Notes: a model not told the origin generated them from the sequence alone. 64,000 nucleotides of DNA from Prescottella equi (GCF_020171745.1 NZ_JAIVAH010000012.1:1-64000), one strand, 5' to 3'; numbered from the stretch's first letter, positions 43,701 to 53,552 are shown. Program-made: numbers and translations.

Positions 43701-45185
43701 ATGATGATGCATGCACTGAGCGCGCGGTCCCTGGCTCGTGATCTCGGAGCCTGGCACGACAACGGTGGACGGCGGGCGTCCCGCCCGGCGTACCGTGCGC
43801 TCGCCGACGGCATCCGACTGCTGGTGCACGACGGTCGGGTCCCGTTGGGCTCGGCGCTTCCCAGCGAACGGGAACTCGCGGCCGAACTCGAGCTGAGCCG
43901 GACCACCGTCACCTCCGCGTACGCCGTGCTGCGCGACGAGGGTTACGTGCTGAGCCGGCAGGGGTCGAGGACCACCGTCGCACTGCCGGATTCGGTGAAC
44001 CACGCTGCGGTGCAGCAGCGGCCACGTCACCTCCCGCCGTCGGACGAACCGCTCGTCGATCTCAGCTACGCGGCGATGGTGGCACCGGTCGTGGAGGTCG
44101 AGGAGGCGTACAGTGCTGCCCTGCAGCAGCTTCCGCCGTTCCTGGCCACGCACGGCATGGAGCCGGTGGGTATCGCGACGCTCCGGGAGGCCGTCGCCGC
44201 CCGCTATCGCGCGCGTGGACTGGAGACGTCGACGGACCAGATCATGATCACGTCGGGCGCCCAGCACGCGCTGCGGCTGCTGCTCGGCGTGCTCACCGCG
44301 CCGGGCGAGCGCGTTCTCGTCGACCATCCGACGTATCCCAATGCGCTGGAGGCGATTCGGCGGGTCGGTGCGCGGCCGGTTCCGGTGCCGGTGCGCCCCG
44401 AGGGCGGCACGTCGCGGGGTTGGGACCTCGATGCGATTCGGAGCGCCGCCAGGCAGACGGCGGCTCGGATGGCGTACCTGCTGCCGGACTTCCACAACCC
44501 GACCGGGCTCTGTCTGGACGAGCCGGGGCGTGCGGAACTGGCGCGGATCGCCCGCGAGACCCGGATGACCCTGGTGGTGGACGAGACGATGGTGGACGTC
44601 TGGCTCGACGCACCACCGCCGCCGCCGGTCGCGGCCCTCGCCCGCGACACGTCCGGTGCCGACGTGGTGACGGTCGGCTCGATCTCCAAATCGCACTGGG
44701 GCGGCATGCGGGTCGGATGGATTCGCGCGAATCCGGAGCTGATCACGCGACTCGCCGGCTCCCGCTCGGCCCTCGACCTGGGCACGCCGGTCATGGATCA
44801 GTTGGCCGCGGCGCACCTGCTGGCGCTCGGTGACGAGCCGATCGCGGAGCGCCGGGCGCTGTTGCGGGCGCAGCGTGCGGCGTTGCTCGACGAGCTGTCG
44901 TCGCGGCTGCCGGACTGGGTGCCGACCGTCGGGACCGGCGGTATGTCGTTGTGGCTCCGGATGCCCGCGCCGGTGTCCACGGCGCTGGCCGCGACCGCGC
45001 CGAGTCACGGCGTCGTGCTCGCGGCCGGCCCGCGCTTCGGCGTGGAGGGCGCCTTCGAGCGTTTCATCCGCCTGCCGTACGCACGCCCGGTGGACGAACT
45101 CCGACGGGCGGTGGCCGGTGTGGCCGCGGCGTACTCGGCGCTGGGTGTCGGCGCCGAGGCCGTCGAACCCGCGCTCGTGGTGTGA
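43701..45185 (+). CDS. MocR/PdxR-type regulator (GntR HTH plus aminotransferase domain)
   Basis: A 494-aa fusion. The N-terminal GntR winged helix (about 30-95, SERELAAELELSRTTVTSAY) is joined to a fold-type I aminotransferase-like domain. The PLP Lys lies in VGSISKSHWGGMRVGWIR, and LLPDFHNPTGLCL and DETMVDV supply cofactor contacts. MocR proteins use PLP or an external aldimine as effector and regulate vitamin B6, GABA or taurine genes. Three ATGs start at 43701. No B6 gene is nearby; the small TM gene is the only divergent candidate. Confidence 0.9.
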   Translation: MMMHALSARSLARDLGAWHDNGGRRASRPAYRALADGIRLLVHDGRVPLGSALPSERELAAELELSRTTVTSAYAVLRDEGYVLSRQGSRTTVALPDSVNHAAVQQRPRHLPPSDEPLVDLSYAAMVAPVVEVEEAYSAALQQLPPFLATHGMEPVGIATLREAVAARYRARGLETSTDQIMITSGAQHALRLLLGVLTAPGERVLVDHPTYPNALEAIRRVGARPVPVPVRPEGGTSRGWDLDAIRSAARQTAARMAYLLPDFHNPTGLCLDEPGRAELARIARETRMTLVVDETMVDVWLDAPPPPPVAALARDTSGADVVTVGSISKSHWGGMRVGWIRANPELITRLAGSRSALDLGTPVMDQLAAAHLLALGDEPIAERRALLRAQRAALLDELSSRLPDWVPTVGTGGMSLWLRMPAPVSTALAATAPSHGVVLAAGPRFGVEGAFERFIRLPYARPVDELRRAVAGVAAAYSALGVGAEAVEPALVV

Positions 45186-45187
45186 GG

Positions 45188-45228
45188 ACGGTGGTGGGTG
45201 GGGCATCGAATGTCCCACCCACCACCGT
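45188..45228. terminator. Bidirectional terminator hairpin
   Basis: acggtggtgggtggg (45188-45202) and cccacccaccaccgt (45214-45228) form a perfect 15-bp stem with an 11-nt loop, between the convergent MocR and secreted-protein genes. Confidence 0.8.
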
Positions 45229-45241
45229 TCGAATCAGTCGA

Positions 45242-46408
45242 TCAGGAACCGAGCGGCGCCGTCAGCGAGCCCAGCGACGGCAGCTCGAGGGAGCCGATCG
45301 CGCTGCCGGACCCACCGCCCGCGACCGCGATCGCGGCGTCCGCGGACAACGACGGCCGGAACGTGCCGTTGCCGACGTACCGCGCGGACACGTTGTGCGA
45401 ACCACCCGTGAACTCGTGGGTGATGGTCGCCCTGCCATCGATCAGCGGCGCCTCGCCGACCACGACGCTGTCGACGAGGAATGCGACGTTGCCACTGTTC
45501 GGGGTGGGGGAGACGGTGGCCGAAAGTTGGACCTTTTCACCGGCATTCGCCGTCTCGGGCACCGCGATCTCGGTGGTCGTGACGTTGCCGGTCTGCTCGC
45601 CGACCGCAATCGTGGCGAGCGGTCCGCCGCCCCGGTTCAGCGGCGCCGAGTCCTCCTTGGCGTCCTTCGGCACGCACCTCGTGGGTGCCCACTGGTTGCC
45701 GCCGAACACGGCAAGGGCGAGGAAGGTGTTGTAGTTGCCCTCGTTCCCCAGGTTCGCGGCGGCCCCGGCCGTGCGCAGCTTCGGCGCGATCTCGCCACCG
45801 GCCCCCGCAGTCAGCGTGACGTCGATCGCCGGCAGCTGGAACCACGTCGAACCGTCGGTGCTGGGGGTGCCGTCCAGGTACTGCTTGGTCTTCGCGGCGA
45901 CGACACCGCCGACACTCTTCTTGTCGGCCTTGGGGCTGTTGCCGATCACCTCGTTGTCGCCGGACAGGCGCAGGATCGTGCCGGCCTCGTCGACGTCGCC
46001 GTCCTCGTTGACCAGCAGCACGTTCGCGGCTGTTCCGGAGAGGCCGATGCCGCTACCGGGGACGACCTCCGCGCCGACGAACGTGGCGTTGTCCGGCAAC
46101 TGGTAGTCGAGCTTCATCCGGGACACGTTGGTGGTGGTGGCACCGGTGTCCTTGTCCGGGTAGGCCGAAGGCGCCGGCTGGACGCGGTACGTGAACGTCT
46201 CGCCCGGATCGACCCGCGAGGGTGCGTCGACGGTGAACGCGTGCTGAGCGGTCTTGTCGACGGTGAGGAGCGCCGCAGCGCGGCACTGAGCGTTGAACGG
46301 CGTGGTCGTGGTCGCGGCCGATGCCGGGGACCCCGACAGCACGAGTCCGGCGGCGATGCCGGTTGCGCACAAGGGGACGAGATATCGCCTGGCCGAATTT
46401 TCAGTCAT
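45242..46408 (-). CDS. Large secreted protein with Ig-like domain and GSL tail (3)
   Basis: A 388-aa exported protein with signal peptide (GIAAGLVLSGSPASA). The first ~230 residues form a β-rich domain with two Cys (FNAQCRAAALL, TRCVPKDAK). A bacterial Ig-like domain follows (about 275-360, VSPTPNSGNVAFLVDSVVVG, GSHNVSARYVGNGTF). It ends LELPSLGSLTAPLGS. ATG 46408 follows AAGGA. It probably sits in or on the cell envelope; no enzymatic motif. It resembles the neighbour at 46455 in the Ig module and tail. Confidence 0.8.
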   Translation of the reverse strand: MTENSARRYLVPLCATGIAAGLVLSGSPASAATTTTPFNAQCRAAALLTVDKTAQHAFTVDAPSRVDPGETFTYRVQPAPSAYPDKDTGATTTNVSRMKLDYQLPDNATFVGAEVVPGSGIGLSGTAANVLLVNEDGDVDEAGTILRLSGDNEVIGNSPKADKKSVGGVVAAKTKQYLDGTPSTDGSTWFQLPAIDVTLTAGAGGEIAPKLRTAGAAANLGNEGNYNTFLALAVFGGNQWAPTRCVPKDAKEDSAPLNRGGGPLATIAVGEQTGNVTTTEIAVPETANAGEKVQLSATVSPTPNSGNVAFLVDSVVVGEAPLIDGRATITHEFTGGSHNVSARYVGNGTFRPSLSADAAIAVAGGGSGSAIGSLELPSLGSLTAPLGS

Positions 46409-46454
46409 GTTGCATTCCTTGGCAATCGCAGTAGGGGAGGGAGGGAGTGCCCGG

Positions 46455-47864
46455 TCAGGAGCCGAACGGCAGTGTGAGAGAACCGAACGACGGCAGTTCC
46501 ACGGAGCCGTTCCCGCCGCCGGGGCCGATGACCGTGACGGTGGCCGCGGCCGACGTCGACGGGTTGGCCGCGATGTGGCCGCTGTAGCGCGCGGTGACCT
46601 GGAAGGTCCCGGCGTCGGCGAAGGTGTGACCGATCGATGCGAAGCCGTTGACGACCGGCACAGGTTCGCCGATGGGGGTGTCACCCACGTAGAACTGCAC
46701 GGTGCCGCCGTAGGGCGCCGGCGCGACGTTCGCGGTCAGGGTCACCGGGATGCCCGGGATCGTGGCCGCCGGGGCGGTGACGGTGGTCGTGGTGTCCCCG
46801 GGCTGGGCCGCCGAGATGCTCAGCGGTGCAGGCGCGGACGTCGATGTGACGAATCCGGTGCCCGTGAACACCGCCGTGACCGAGTGTTCGCCGGCCTCCT
46901 CGAAGATGTGTGCGGCCGTGGCGATACCGTCGACAACCGGCACCGGTGTGCCGAGCGGCGTGGTGCCCGAGAGGAACTGGACGGTTCCGCCGGCCGGCAG
47001 CTGCGCCGTCACGGTCGCGGTGAGCGTGACCGGCTGACCGGCCCGGCCGCTGTTGGGTGCCAGCAGGGTGGTGCTGGTGGCCAGATCCTTGTGCTGGACC
47101 TCCAGCGGGGTATCCGCCGAGGTGGACGGGGCGAACCCGGTGTTGCCGGAGAACCTCGCGGTGACGGTCCGGGTGCCGGAGTGCAGGAAGGTCGCCTTGA
47201 TGCTGGCGGTGCCGTCCGTGAGGATCGACGTGGCCGTACCCAGTGGGTCCTCGCCGTCGTAGAAGGTCACCTTGCCGTTGGTGCGGATCGGCAGGATTCC
47301 GCCGGACTGCAGGGACACCTTGGCCTTGAGGGTGGCCTGGACACCGGTCTCGACGACGCCGTCGACCGGCAGGACCTCGACGACCGTGGCCACGTCCTGG
47401 TCGACGGCGGTGATGGTCCCCTGGGTGCTGCTCGTCGCGGCGGTTTCGGTGACGCCGGTGATCTTGCCGCCACCCAGGTACTGGACGGTGACAGTGTGCG
47501 GTCCGGCCGTCGTGAACGTGTGCTTGAGCGTGGCGAGTCCGGTGCTTCCGGCCTTGATCTGCGCACCGGTCGGGGCGCCGTCGACCAGGAACTGGACCAT
47601 GCCGCCGTTGACGCCCTTGTTGGCGTCGACACCGAATGTCTGTGACTTGAGGTCGATCTCGATGCCGGTCTTGATCTGGGTCGGCATGGTCAGATCGACG
47701 CGGGTCGCGAACTCGGTCGGTCCGGGTTCGTCGGCGAGGAGGGTCGGTGAGCCGGTCTGGACGTTCGGTGCGGGTTCTGCGGTGGCGCTGCCCGTGAAGA
47801 AGAGCAGGGTGCCGGCTGCGGCGGCCACTGTCGTGAGCGCTGTTCGGCGCCATCGGTTCGTCAT
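46455..47864 (-). CDS. Secreted multi-Ig-like repeat protein with GSL tail (4)
   Basis: A 469-aa exported protein with signal peptide (TVAAAAGTLLFFTGSATA). Four consecutive bacterial Ig-like (Big_3_5-type) units of ~95 aa follow, recognisable by GGTVQFLSGTTPLGTPVPVV / AGEHSVTAVFTGTGF and equivalents. The protein ends VELPSFGSLTLPFGS. ATG 47864 follows AGGAG. Such proteins are typically surface adhesins or envelope scaffolds. It lies upstream of, and in the same orientation as, secreted protein 3, 46 bp away. Confidence 0.85.
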   Translation of the reverse strand: MTNRWRRTALTTVAAAAGTLLFFTGSATAEPAPNVQTGSPTLLADEPGPTEFATRVDLTMPTQIKTGIEIDLKSQTFGVDANKGVNGGMVQFLVDGAPTGAQIKAGSTGLATLKHTFTTAGPHTVTVQYLGGGKITGVTETAATSSTQGTITAVDQDVATVVEVLPVDGVVETGVQATLKAKVSLQSGGILPIRTNGKVTFYDGEDPLGTATSILTDGTASIKATFLHSGTRTVTARFSGNTGFAPSTSADTPLEVQHKDLATSTTLLAPNSGRAGQPVTLTATVTAQLPAGGTVQFLSGTTPLGTPVPVVDGIATAAHIFEEAGEHSVTAVFTGTGFVTSTSAPAPLSISAAQPGDTTTTVTAPAATIPGIPVTLTANVAPAPYGGTVQFYVGDTPIGEPVPVVNGFASIGHTFADAGTFQVTARYSGHIAANPSTSAAATVTVIGPGGGNGSVELPSFGSLTLPFGS

Positions 47865-48128
47865 AGGTGAGACTCCTGGATTCGGAATGCGAGCGTTCTC
47901 GATTTTGGAGTGGAACGTGTTTCACCTAACACGCATTTGAAACCGGGCATAAGCGGAATTGACGCTTGATCGATCAAGAGCAAAACTGAACGACCGTCCG
48001 GCTCGTTTTGGCCTGAAATCGACTGTGCAGGTACATGACTCGAGAGTAGGAAATCGGTCCGGCGTCGAGGTGGGGGCGTCGAATTGCCCCGGTTGCGCTA
48101 CCGAATCGGGGTCGAGAACCTGTTTCAT

Positions 48129-48153
48129 AAAACTGGGTGAACAGCCCAGTTTT
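48129..48153. terminator. Second hairpin downstream of mcr
   Basis: aaaactggg (48129-48137) pairs with cccagtttt (48145-48153) around a 7-nt loop; each side ends in a short T run, as in intrinsic terminators working either way. Confidence 0.55.
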
Positions 48154-48208
48154 CCCGGGTGGTCGTGGCGCGATCGCGTGGATGTGGCGGCCCGTCTTGG
48201 AAATGCCG

Positions 48209-48240
48209 ACGGGCCGGACACCAGGTGGTGTCCGGCCCGT
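48209..48240 (-). terminator. Terminator hairpin after mcr
   Basis: acgggccggacacca (48209-48223) and tggtgtccggcccgt (48226-48240) form a 15-bp perfect inverted repeat, 31 bp beyond the mcr stop. Confidence 0.75.
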
Positions 48241-48270
48241 GGAAGATCGATGTTCAGTTGTGAAAGATGC

Positions 48271-49371
48271 TCAGCGCCAGAGGCTGTCGACATCCGTGGC
48301 CACCCGGGCGGGCGGCTGCGGCGTGGTCGTCGGCGTGCGTGAGAAGCGCGGCGCCGGTGCGTGCTGCGGCACGCCCTCGAGTTCGATGATGCCGCCGCGC
48401 GCCGCGATGTGCGGATCGTTCGGAGCCTCCGAGAACGTCAGGACCGGCGTGGTGCAGGCGTCGGTGCCGTCGAAGATCTTGGTCCACTCGTCACGGGTCT
48501 TGCTCAGGAACTTGTCGGTGAGGATCTGGCGCAGTTCGGGCCAGCGGCCCGCGTCCTGCTGGCCGGGCAGGGTCTCCGGGTCCAGTTCGAGGCCCTTCAG
48601 CAGCACGGCGTAGAACTGGGGCTCGATCGCACCGACCGCCATGTACTTGCCGTCGGAGGTCTCGTAGGTGTCGTAGTACGGGGCGCCGCCGTCGAGGAAG
48701 TTCACGCCGCGCTCGTCGGACCACATGCCGATGCGGCGGAAGTTCCAGATGATGTGCGAGAGCGCGAGGGTGCCGTCGATCATCGCGGCGTCGATGACCT
48801 GACCCTTGCCCGACGTCTGCCGCTCGACGAGCGCGGCGAGGAGGCCGAAGAGCAGGAACATAGAGCCGCCGCCGAAGTCGCCGACCATGTTCAGCGGCGG
48901 GACCGGCCGCTCGCCCTTGCGTCCGATCGCGTGCAGCACGCCGGTCAGGGAGATGTAGTTGAGGTCGTGGCCGGCGGACTGCGCGAGCGGGCCGTCCTGG
49001 CCCCAGCCGGTCATGCGGCCGTACACCAGGCGCGGGCAGCGTTCCAGGACGACGTCGGGGCCCAGGCCCATGCGCTCCATGACGCCGGGACGGAAGCCCT
49101 CGATCAGGATGTCGGCGCGGCCCAGCAGGTCGAGCACCTTCTCGACGTCGTCGGGGTTCTTCAGGTCGGCCTCGACGACGCGCCGGTTGCGCGCGGTCTG
49201 GTCGCCCACCGTGCCCTCCGCGGGGATCAGTCCCGCCCGCTGGATGCGCACCACGTCGGCGCCCAGGTCGGCGAGTAGCGTCGTGGCGTGCGGGCCCGGT
49301 CCGATTCCGGCGAATTCGACGACGCGGACGCCCGTCAACGGGCCCTTCCGCTCAGCTCCGGCAGTAGTCAC
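48271..49371 (-). CDS. mcr: α-Methylacyl-CoA racemase (CaiB/BaiF family)
   Basis: A 366-aa enzyme that epimerises 2-methylacyl-CoA thioesters, needed for β-oxidation of branched fatty acids and sterol side chains. [44 protein letters not shown] (catalytic His region), [19 protein letters not shown] (catalytic Asp) and [12 protein letters not shown] closely match the mycobacterial Mcr, at the same length. GTG 49371 follows AGGAGG. Monocistronic. Confidence 0.92.
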   Translation of the reverse strand: MTTAGAERKGPLTGVRVVEFAGIGPGPHATTLLADLGADVVRIQRAGLIPAEGTVGDQTARNRRVVEADLKNPDDVEKVLDLLGRADILIEGFRPGVMERMGLGPDVVLERCPRLVYGRMTGWGQDGPLAQSAGHDLNYISLTGVLHAIGRKGERPVPPLNMVGDFGGGSMFLLFGLLAALVERQTSGKGQVIDAAMIDGTLALSHIIWNFRRIGMWSDERGVNFLDGGAPYYDTYETSDGKYMAVGAIEPQFYAVLLKGLELDPETLPGQQDAGRWPELRQILTDKFLSKTRDEWTKIFDGTDACTTPVLTFSEAPNDPHIAARGGIIELEGVPQHAPAPRFSRTPTTTPQPPARVATDVDSLWR

Positions 49372-49502
49372 GTAATTCCTCCTGGGTGATGGTCGAACCT
49401 CCGTTCCTGTGACGGTAACCCGTCCCTTACGTCTGATGTGGTCCGGGTCACTGGGCTGCGGTGACTTGTCGCCGACCGCGGTCGAGGCGCACAGTTGACG
49501 GC

Positions 49503-49883
49503 ATGGCCTTCCCCGGAGAACTCGTCGCGTTCCTGGCCAGTACCGACCTGGATGTGTCGTCGATGTTCTACGTCGACACCCTGGGTCTGACGGTCACCGA
49601 GCGAACCCCGTTCGCACTCGTCGTCGACGGGGGCGGCGGAACGGAATTGCGCATCACCCTCGTGCAGTCGAAGGCCGACACCGGCTACACGGTGCTGGGC
49701 TGGCGCACGGCAGACCTGTCCGGCACGGTCGACGAGCTGCGGGAGAAGGGCGTCGACTTCCTGCGCTACCAGGGCATGGATCAGGACGATCACGCCGCGT
49801 GGACCGCGCCGGACGGCACCCGGGTCGCGTGGTTCCACGATCCGCACGGCAACGTGCTCTCGATCCACCAGCCGCCGAGCTGA
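49503..49883 (+). CDS. VOC-family (glyoxalase-like) protein
   Basis: A 126-aa protein with paired βαβββ units: [19 protein letters not shown] in the first half, and [20 protein letters not shown] in the second, the usual C-terminal VOC signature. The metal ligands are incomplete compared with glyoxalase I, so it may bind a ligand rather than act as an enzyme. ATG 49503 lacks a ribosome-binding site. An α/β-hydrolase gene follows after 4 bp, probably in the same transcript. Confidence 0.82.
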   Translation: MAFPGELVAFLASTDLDVSSMFYVDTLGLTVTERTPFALVVDGGGGTELRITLVQSKADTGYTVLGWRTADLSGTVDELREKGVDFLRYQGMDQDDHAAWTAPDGTRVAWFHDPHGNVLSIHQPPS

Positions 49884-49887
49884 TCGG

Positions 49888-50604
49888 GTGGGATTCGTCG
49901 AGGCCGCCGGCGCGCGGCTGCACTACGAGGAGCACGGCGACGGGGAACCGCTGGTGCTGCTGCACGGCAACAGCGAGAACCTCGGCTATTTCGCGAAGCA
50001 GATACCCGTCTTCGCCGAGCGCTATCGGGTACTCGCGCTCGACACCCGCGCGCACGGTGAATCGACCCGGGGCGACGGTCCGCTCGACTTCGCGCGCCTG
50101 TCCGACGACGTGTGCGCGGTGCTCGACGCCGTCGGGGTCGAGAGCGCGCACGTCCTCGGCTACAGCGACGGCGGCAACACCGCGCTCACCCTGGCGCTGC
50201 GCGACCCGGGCCGGGTGCGGTCGCTGATCGTCAACGGCGCCAACCTCGATCCGCACGGACTCGGTGCCCGGTTCCGGGTTCCGGCGACGTTCGCGTGGCT
50301 CGTCGGCGGCGTCGTCGCGCCGCTGTCCGCGAAGGTGCGCCGGCAACACGAATTGCTCGAGCTGATGGTCCGGCACCCGCACATCCCGGCCGCGGACCTG
50401 GCCTCGATCGCCGTGCCGACGCTGGTGATCGTCGGGGAGCGTGACGCGATCCCGCGACGGCACACCGAACTGATCGCGCGTTCGATCCCCGACGCCGAGC
50501 TGATGTACGTGCCGGACGCCGGGCACGCGTGCGCCGAGCAGCGACCCGACGTGTTCAACGCGGCCGTTCTCGACTTCCTCGCGCACATCGAGGCGCACGA
50601 CTGA
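49888..50604 (+). CDS. α/β-hydrolase
   Basis: A 238-aa hydrolase. The oxyanion-hole motif is LLHGNSENLG, the nucleophile elbow GYSDGGN (Ser), the acid VGERDAIP (Asp), and the base DAGHACAEQ (His), giving a complete triad. GTG 49888 begins 4 bp after the VOC gene. The substrate is unknown; pairing with a VOC protein may mean a shared small-molecule substrate. Confidence 0.88.
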   Translation: MGFVEAAGARLHYEEHGDGEPLVLLHGNSENLGYFAKQIPVFAERYRVLALDTRAHGESTRGDGPLDFARLSDDVCAVLDAVGVESAHVLGYSDGGNTALTLALRDPGRVRSLIVNGANLDPHGLGARFRVPATFAWLVGGVVAPLSAKVRRQHELLELMVRHPHIPAADLASIAVPTLVIVGERDAIPRRHTELIARSIPDAELMYVPDAGHACAEQRPDVFNAAVLDFLAHIEAHD

Positions 50605-50607
50605 CGG

Positions 50608-51033
50608 CTACAACAGTTGCGCCGCGGTGAAGCCCGCGAGCAGCACCGCGAACGCGCCCACCTCGCCGATGATCAGTGCGATCATCGCCACACGCAGCGC
50701 CGCGTCGGGGCGTTCGAACTGGTTGGTGGTGTCGCGGCGGGCGCCGTGCGCGATGTAGCTGCCGATCGCCGCGACGAAAAAGAACACCAGGATCCCCGCG
50801 CACGTCGCGTTCACGGCCGTCGGCCAGTCGCTGAGCTCGACGAACACCGAAACGAGCAGCGTCGCAAACGAGTACAGCAGCGCCGAGCGGTGCGCGATGT
50901 CGACGTACGGGTGCGCCAGATGATCCGGTGACGTCGCCATCTGCCGGTACTTCCACACCCCGAGGAGCAGGGCCAGCAGGAAGATCAGCCCCGCGGCGAG
51001 CAGGGTCAGGCGGGTGTCGAGTCCCAGGGTCAT
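50608..51033 (-). CDS. Four-TM membrane protein
   Basis: A 141-aa protein with four predicted membrane helices (about 8-28, 52-66, 78-96, 112-138). HPYVDIAHRSALLYSFATLL links helices and contains conserved-looking polar residues. I do not recognise a family with known function. ATG 51033. It is divergent from purT across 41 bp and convergent with the hydrolase gene, 3 bp away. Confidence 0.72.
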   Translation of the reverse strand: MTLGLDTRLTLLAAGLIFLLALLLGVWKYRQMATSPDHLAHPYVDIAHRSALLYSFATLLVSVFVELSDWPTAVNATCAGILVFFFVAAIGSYIAHGARRDTTNQFERPDAALRVAMIALIIGEVGAFAVLLAGFTAAQLL

Positions 51034-51074
51034 CGCGACAGTATGGCCAGTGACGACCGCATATAGTCCGATCC

Positions 51075-52289
51075 ATGCGCCCCGACACCCCCGCAGACGT
51101 CCCCGCCCGCATCGGCACCCCGCTGAGCCCCAGCGCCACCCGCGTGATGCTGCTCGGCTCCGGCGAACTGGGCAAGGAGGTGATCATCGCGCTGCAGAGA
51201 CTCGGCGTCGAGGTGATCGCCGTCGACCGCTACGCCGACGCCCCCGGGCACCAGGTGGCGCACCGCGCGCACACCATCGACATGGGCGATGCCGCCGAAC
51301 TGCTGCGCGTCATCGAGGCCGAGCGCCCGCACTTCGTGGTGCCCGAGATCGAGGCCATCGCCACCGAGGCGCTCGCCGAGGTCGAGTCGAACGGCACCGC
51401 CGTCGTCATCCCGACCGCGCGTGCGACGCAGCTGACGATGAACCGCGAGGGCATCCGCCGCCTCGCCGCGGAGGAGTTGGGGCTGCCGACGTCGCCGTAC
51501 GCGTTCGCCGACTCGCTCGACGAGGTGCGTGCCGCCGCCGAGCGGATCGGGTTCCCGTGCGTGATCAAGCCGGTGATGTCGTCGTCCGGCAAGGGTCAGT
51601 CCGTGGCCCGCTGCGTCGACGACCTCGAAAAGTCTTGGGAATACGCGCTTTCCGGTGGCCGGGTGAACAAGGGTCGTGTCATCGTCGAGGGCTTCGTCGA
51701 CTTCGACTACGAGATCACTCTGCTCACCGTGCGTGCCGTCGACGGCACCCACTTCTGCGAGCCGATCGGGCACCTGCAGGACTCCGGTGACTACATCGAG
51801 TCGTGGCAGCCGCAGGCCATGACGCCGGCCGCGCTGGCTGCTGCCCGCGATGTCGCCGAGAAGGTCACCACCGCGCTCGGTGGCCGCGGCATCTTCGGCG
51901 TCGAACTGTTCGTCAAGGGTGATGACGTCTACTTCTCCGAGGTGAGCCCGCGCCCGCACGACACCGGCCTGGTGACGCTGCGCTCGCAGCGGTTCTCCGA
52001 GTTCGAACTGCACGCCCGCGCGATCCTCGGCCTGCCCGTCGATACCACGCTCGCCGCGCCGGGCGCGTCCGCGGTGATCTACGGCGGTGTCGAGTCCGTC
52101 GGCGTCGCGTTCGAGGGCGTCGCCGACGCACTGGCGGTGCCGGAGACCGATCTGCGACTGTTCGGCAAGCCCGAGGCGTTCGCGCGTCGTCGGATGGGGG
52201 TCGCGGTGTCCACCGGACCCGACGTCGAGACGGCCCGCGAGCGCGCCCGCGAGGCGGCCTCCCGGGTGCGCGTCGTCGTACCGGAGTGA
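51075..52289 (+). CDS. purT: Formate-dependent phosphoribosylglycinamide formyltransferase 2
   Basis: A 404-aa ATP-grasp enzyme that uses formate and ATP to formylate GAR in purine synthesis. [75 protein letters not shown] and [16 protein letters not shown] are diagnostic. ATG 51075. It provides a route for formate into one-carbon metabolism, which may matter in a genome that makes formate from methylamine-derived formaldehyde. DUF456 follows immediately. Confidence 0.96.
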   Translation: MRPDTPADVPARIGTPLSPSATRVMLLGSGELGKEVIIALQRLGVEVIAVDRYADAPGHQVAHRAHTIDMGDAAELLRVIEAERPHFVVPEIEAIATEALAEVESNGTAVVIPTARATQLTMNREGIRRLAAEELGLPTSPYAFADSLDEVRAAAERIGFPCVIKPVMSSSGKGQSVARCVDDLEKSWEYALSGGRVNKGRVIVEGFVDFDYEITLLTVRAVDGTHFCEPIGHLQDSGDYIESWQPQAMTPAALAAARDVAEKVTTALGGRGIFGVELFVKGDDVYFSEVSPRPHDTGLVTLRSQRFSEFELHARAILGLPVDTTLAAPGASAVIYGGVESVGVAFEGVADALAVPETDLRLFGKPEAFARRRMGVAVSTGPDVETARERAREAASRVRVVVPE

Positions 52290-52290
52290 C

Positions 52291-52773
52291 GTGAGCGCCG
52301 GCGTCGAGGTTCTGCTCGGCCTGGTGATGCTCGTCGGGCTGGTCGGCATCGTGGTGCCGATCCTGCCCGGCACGCTGCTGATCGCCGGGGCGCTGCTGGT
52401 GTGGGCGATCCTCGACGCCACCGCCGCCGGATGGGGCGTGTTCGCGGTGGCGCTGCTGCTGCTCGTGGCGTCGGGCGTCGTCAAGTACACGTGGCCGGGC
52501 CGTCGGATGCGCGACGCCGGCGTCCCCAACCGGTCGGTGGTGTTCGGCGGACTGGTGGGGATCGTCGGGTTCTTCGTCGTCCCCGTCGTCGGACTGCTGC
52601 TCGGTTTCCTGCTCGGCACCTACGCCGCCGAGGCCGCCCGGCATCGCACGCACCGGGACGCGTGGGCGTCGACGGTGCACGCCACCAAGGCGGTTGGGCT
52701 GTCGATCCTCGTCGAACTGTTCGGCGCGCTGCTCGCCGTCGGGTTGTGGCTGGGCGCGGTGCTCGCGCTCTGA
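52291..52773 (+). CDS. DUF456 membrane protein
   Basis: A 160-aa protein with four or five membrane helices. GLVGIVVPILPGTLLIAGALLVWA is the DUF456 hallmark, repeated loosely as GFFVVPVVGLLLGFLLGTYAAE. GTG 52291 begins one base after the purT stop, with the GGAG ribosome-binding site inside the end of purT. No function is known. It ends one base from the convergent amidohydrolase. Confidence 0.88.
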   Translation: MSAGVEVLLGLVMLVGLVGIVVPILPGTLLIAGALLVWAILDATAAGWGVFAVALLLLVASGVVKYTWPGRRMRDAGVPNRSVVFGGLVGIVGFFVVPVVGLLLGFLLGTYAAEAARHRTHRDAWASTVHATKAVGLSILVELFGALLAVGLWLGAVLAL

Positions 52774-52774
52774 C

Positions 52775-53530
52775 TCAGGAGTTGCAGCGATACCACTCGC
52801 GCGCGTTGCCGCCGAGGACGGCCTCGAGGTCGTCCCCGACGGCGTCGGCGATGATGTCGACGTCGGCGGCCTCGAACGCGCGGCGGGCGCGGGTGCCGGG
52901 CAGGTCGGTGCCGAACATCAGCGCCTTCGGGTTGACCGCGTGGATCTGCCGGATGACGTCACCGACGTCGTCGATCGAGGTCCGCCCGAAGCCGGTGGCC
53001 TTCACCTTGGCGCCGCGGTCGACGAGATTGAGCAGGTAGCGCAGCCCGCGCGTCGACATCCCCAGGTGGTCGATGCTGACGGCGGGCAGTTTCGCGAACA
53101 CCGGTTCGAGCGAGAGCAGCAGCGTCGCGTCCACGTAGAACTCGGCGTGCCAGCCGGCCAGCTCGTAGGCGCGCAGGGCCTGCGTCGTCAGGATCTGCAC
53201 GTCGGTGGCGCTGCGCCGGAGGTTGAACCGGATGCCGCGCACCCCGGCCCGGTCGAGCTCGAGGATGTCGTCGTCGGTGGCGTCGGGATCGAGATGGGTG
53301 ACGCCCACCCAGCCGTCACCGAGTTCGCGCAGCGCCGCCAGCAACTGCGGCCCGCCGAGCGTGCCCTGGTACGACGCCGTCACCACCGCCCCGCCGTCCA
53401 CCCCGAACCCCGCCATCCGGGCGCGGTAGTCGTCGATCGTGAACGGGTCGGGCAGGTAGCCGTTGTTCTCCACCAGCGGGAACCGCGGGTCGATGATGTG
53501 CACGTGCGCGTCAAACACGCTTCTCATCAT
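52775..53530 (-). CDS. Amidohydrolase-2 family protein
   Basis: A 251-aa TIM-barrel metal hydrolase. The N-terminal FDAHVHIIDPRFP supplies HxH, SIDHLGMST an internal His and FGTDLPGT the final Asp, as in the lactonase/decarboxylase group (LigI-like 2-pyrone-4,6-dicarboxylate lactonase relatives). ATG 53530 (or 53527). Substrate unknown. Family B repeat copy 3 lies just upstream. Confidence 0.85.
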   Translation of the reverse strand: MMRSVFDAHVHIIDPRFPLVENNGYLPDPFTIDDYRARMAGFGVDGGAVVTASYQGTLGGPQLLAALRELGDGWVGVTHLDPDATDDDILELDRAGVRGIRFNLRRSATDVQILTTQALRAYELAGWHAEFYVDATLLLSLEPVFAKLPAVSIDHLGMSTRGLRYLLNLVDRGAKVKATGFGRTSIDDVGDVIRQIHAVNPKALMFGTDLPGTRARRAFEAADVDIIADAVGDDLEAVLGGNAREWYRCNS

Positions 53531-53552
53531 GCCCCGGCCGGCCAGAACGACA

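Larger units (their letters stand above)
47865..48270. other. Gene-free 406-bp stretch with two hairpins
   Basis: No credible coding frame. It contains a 14-bp perfect palindrome cttgatcgatcaag (47965-47978), a hairpin aaaactggg/cccagtttt (48129-48153), and the mcr terminator (48209-48240). The remainder is probably the promoter and leader of the Ig-repeat gene. Confidence 0.5.
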
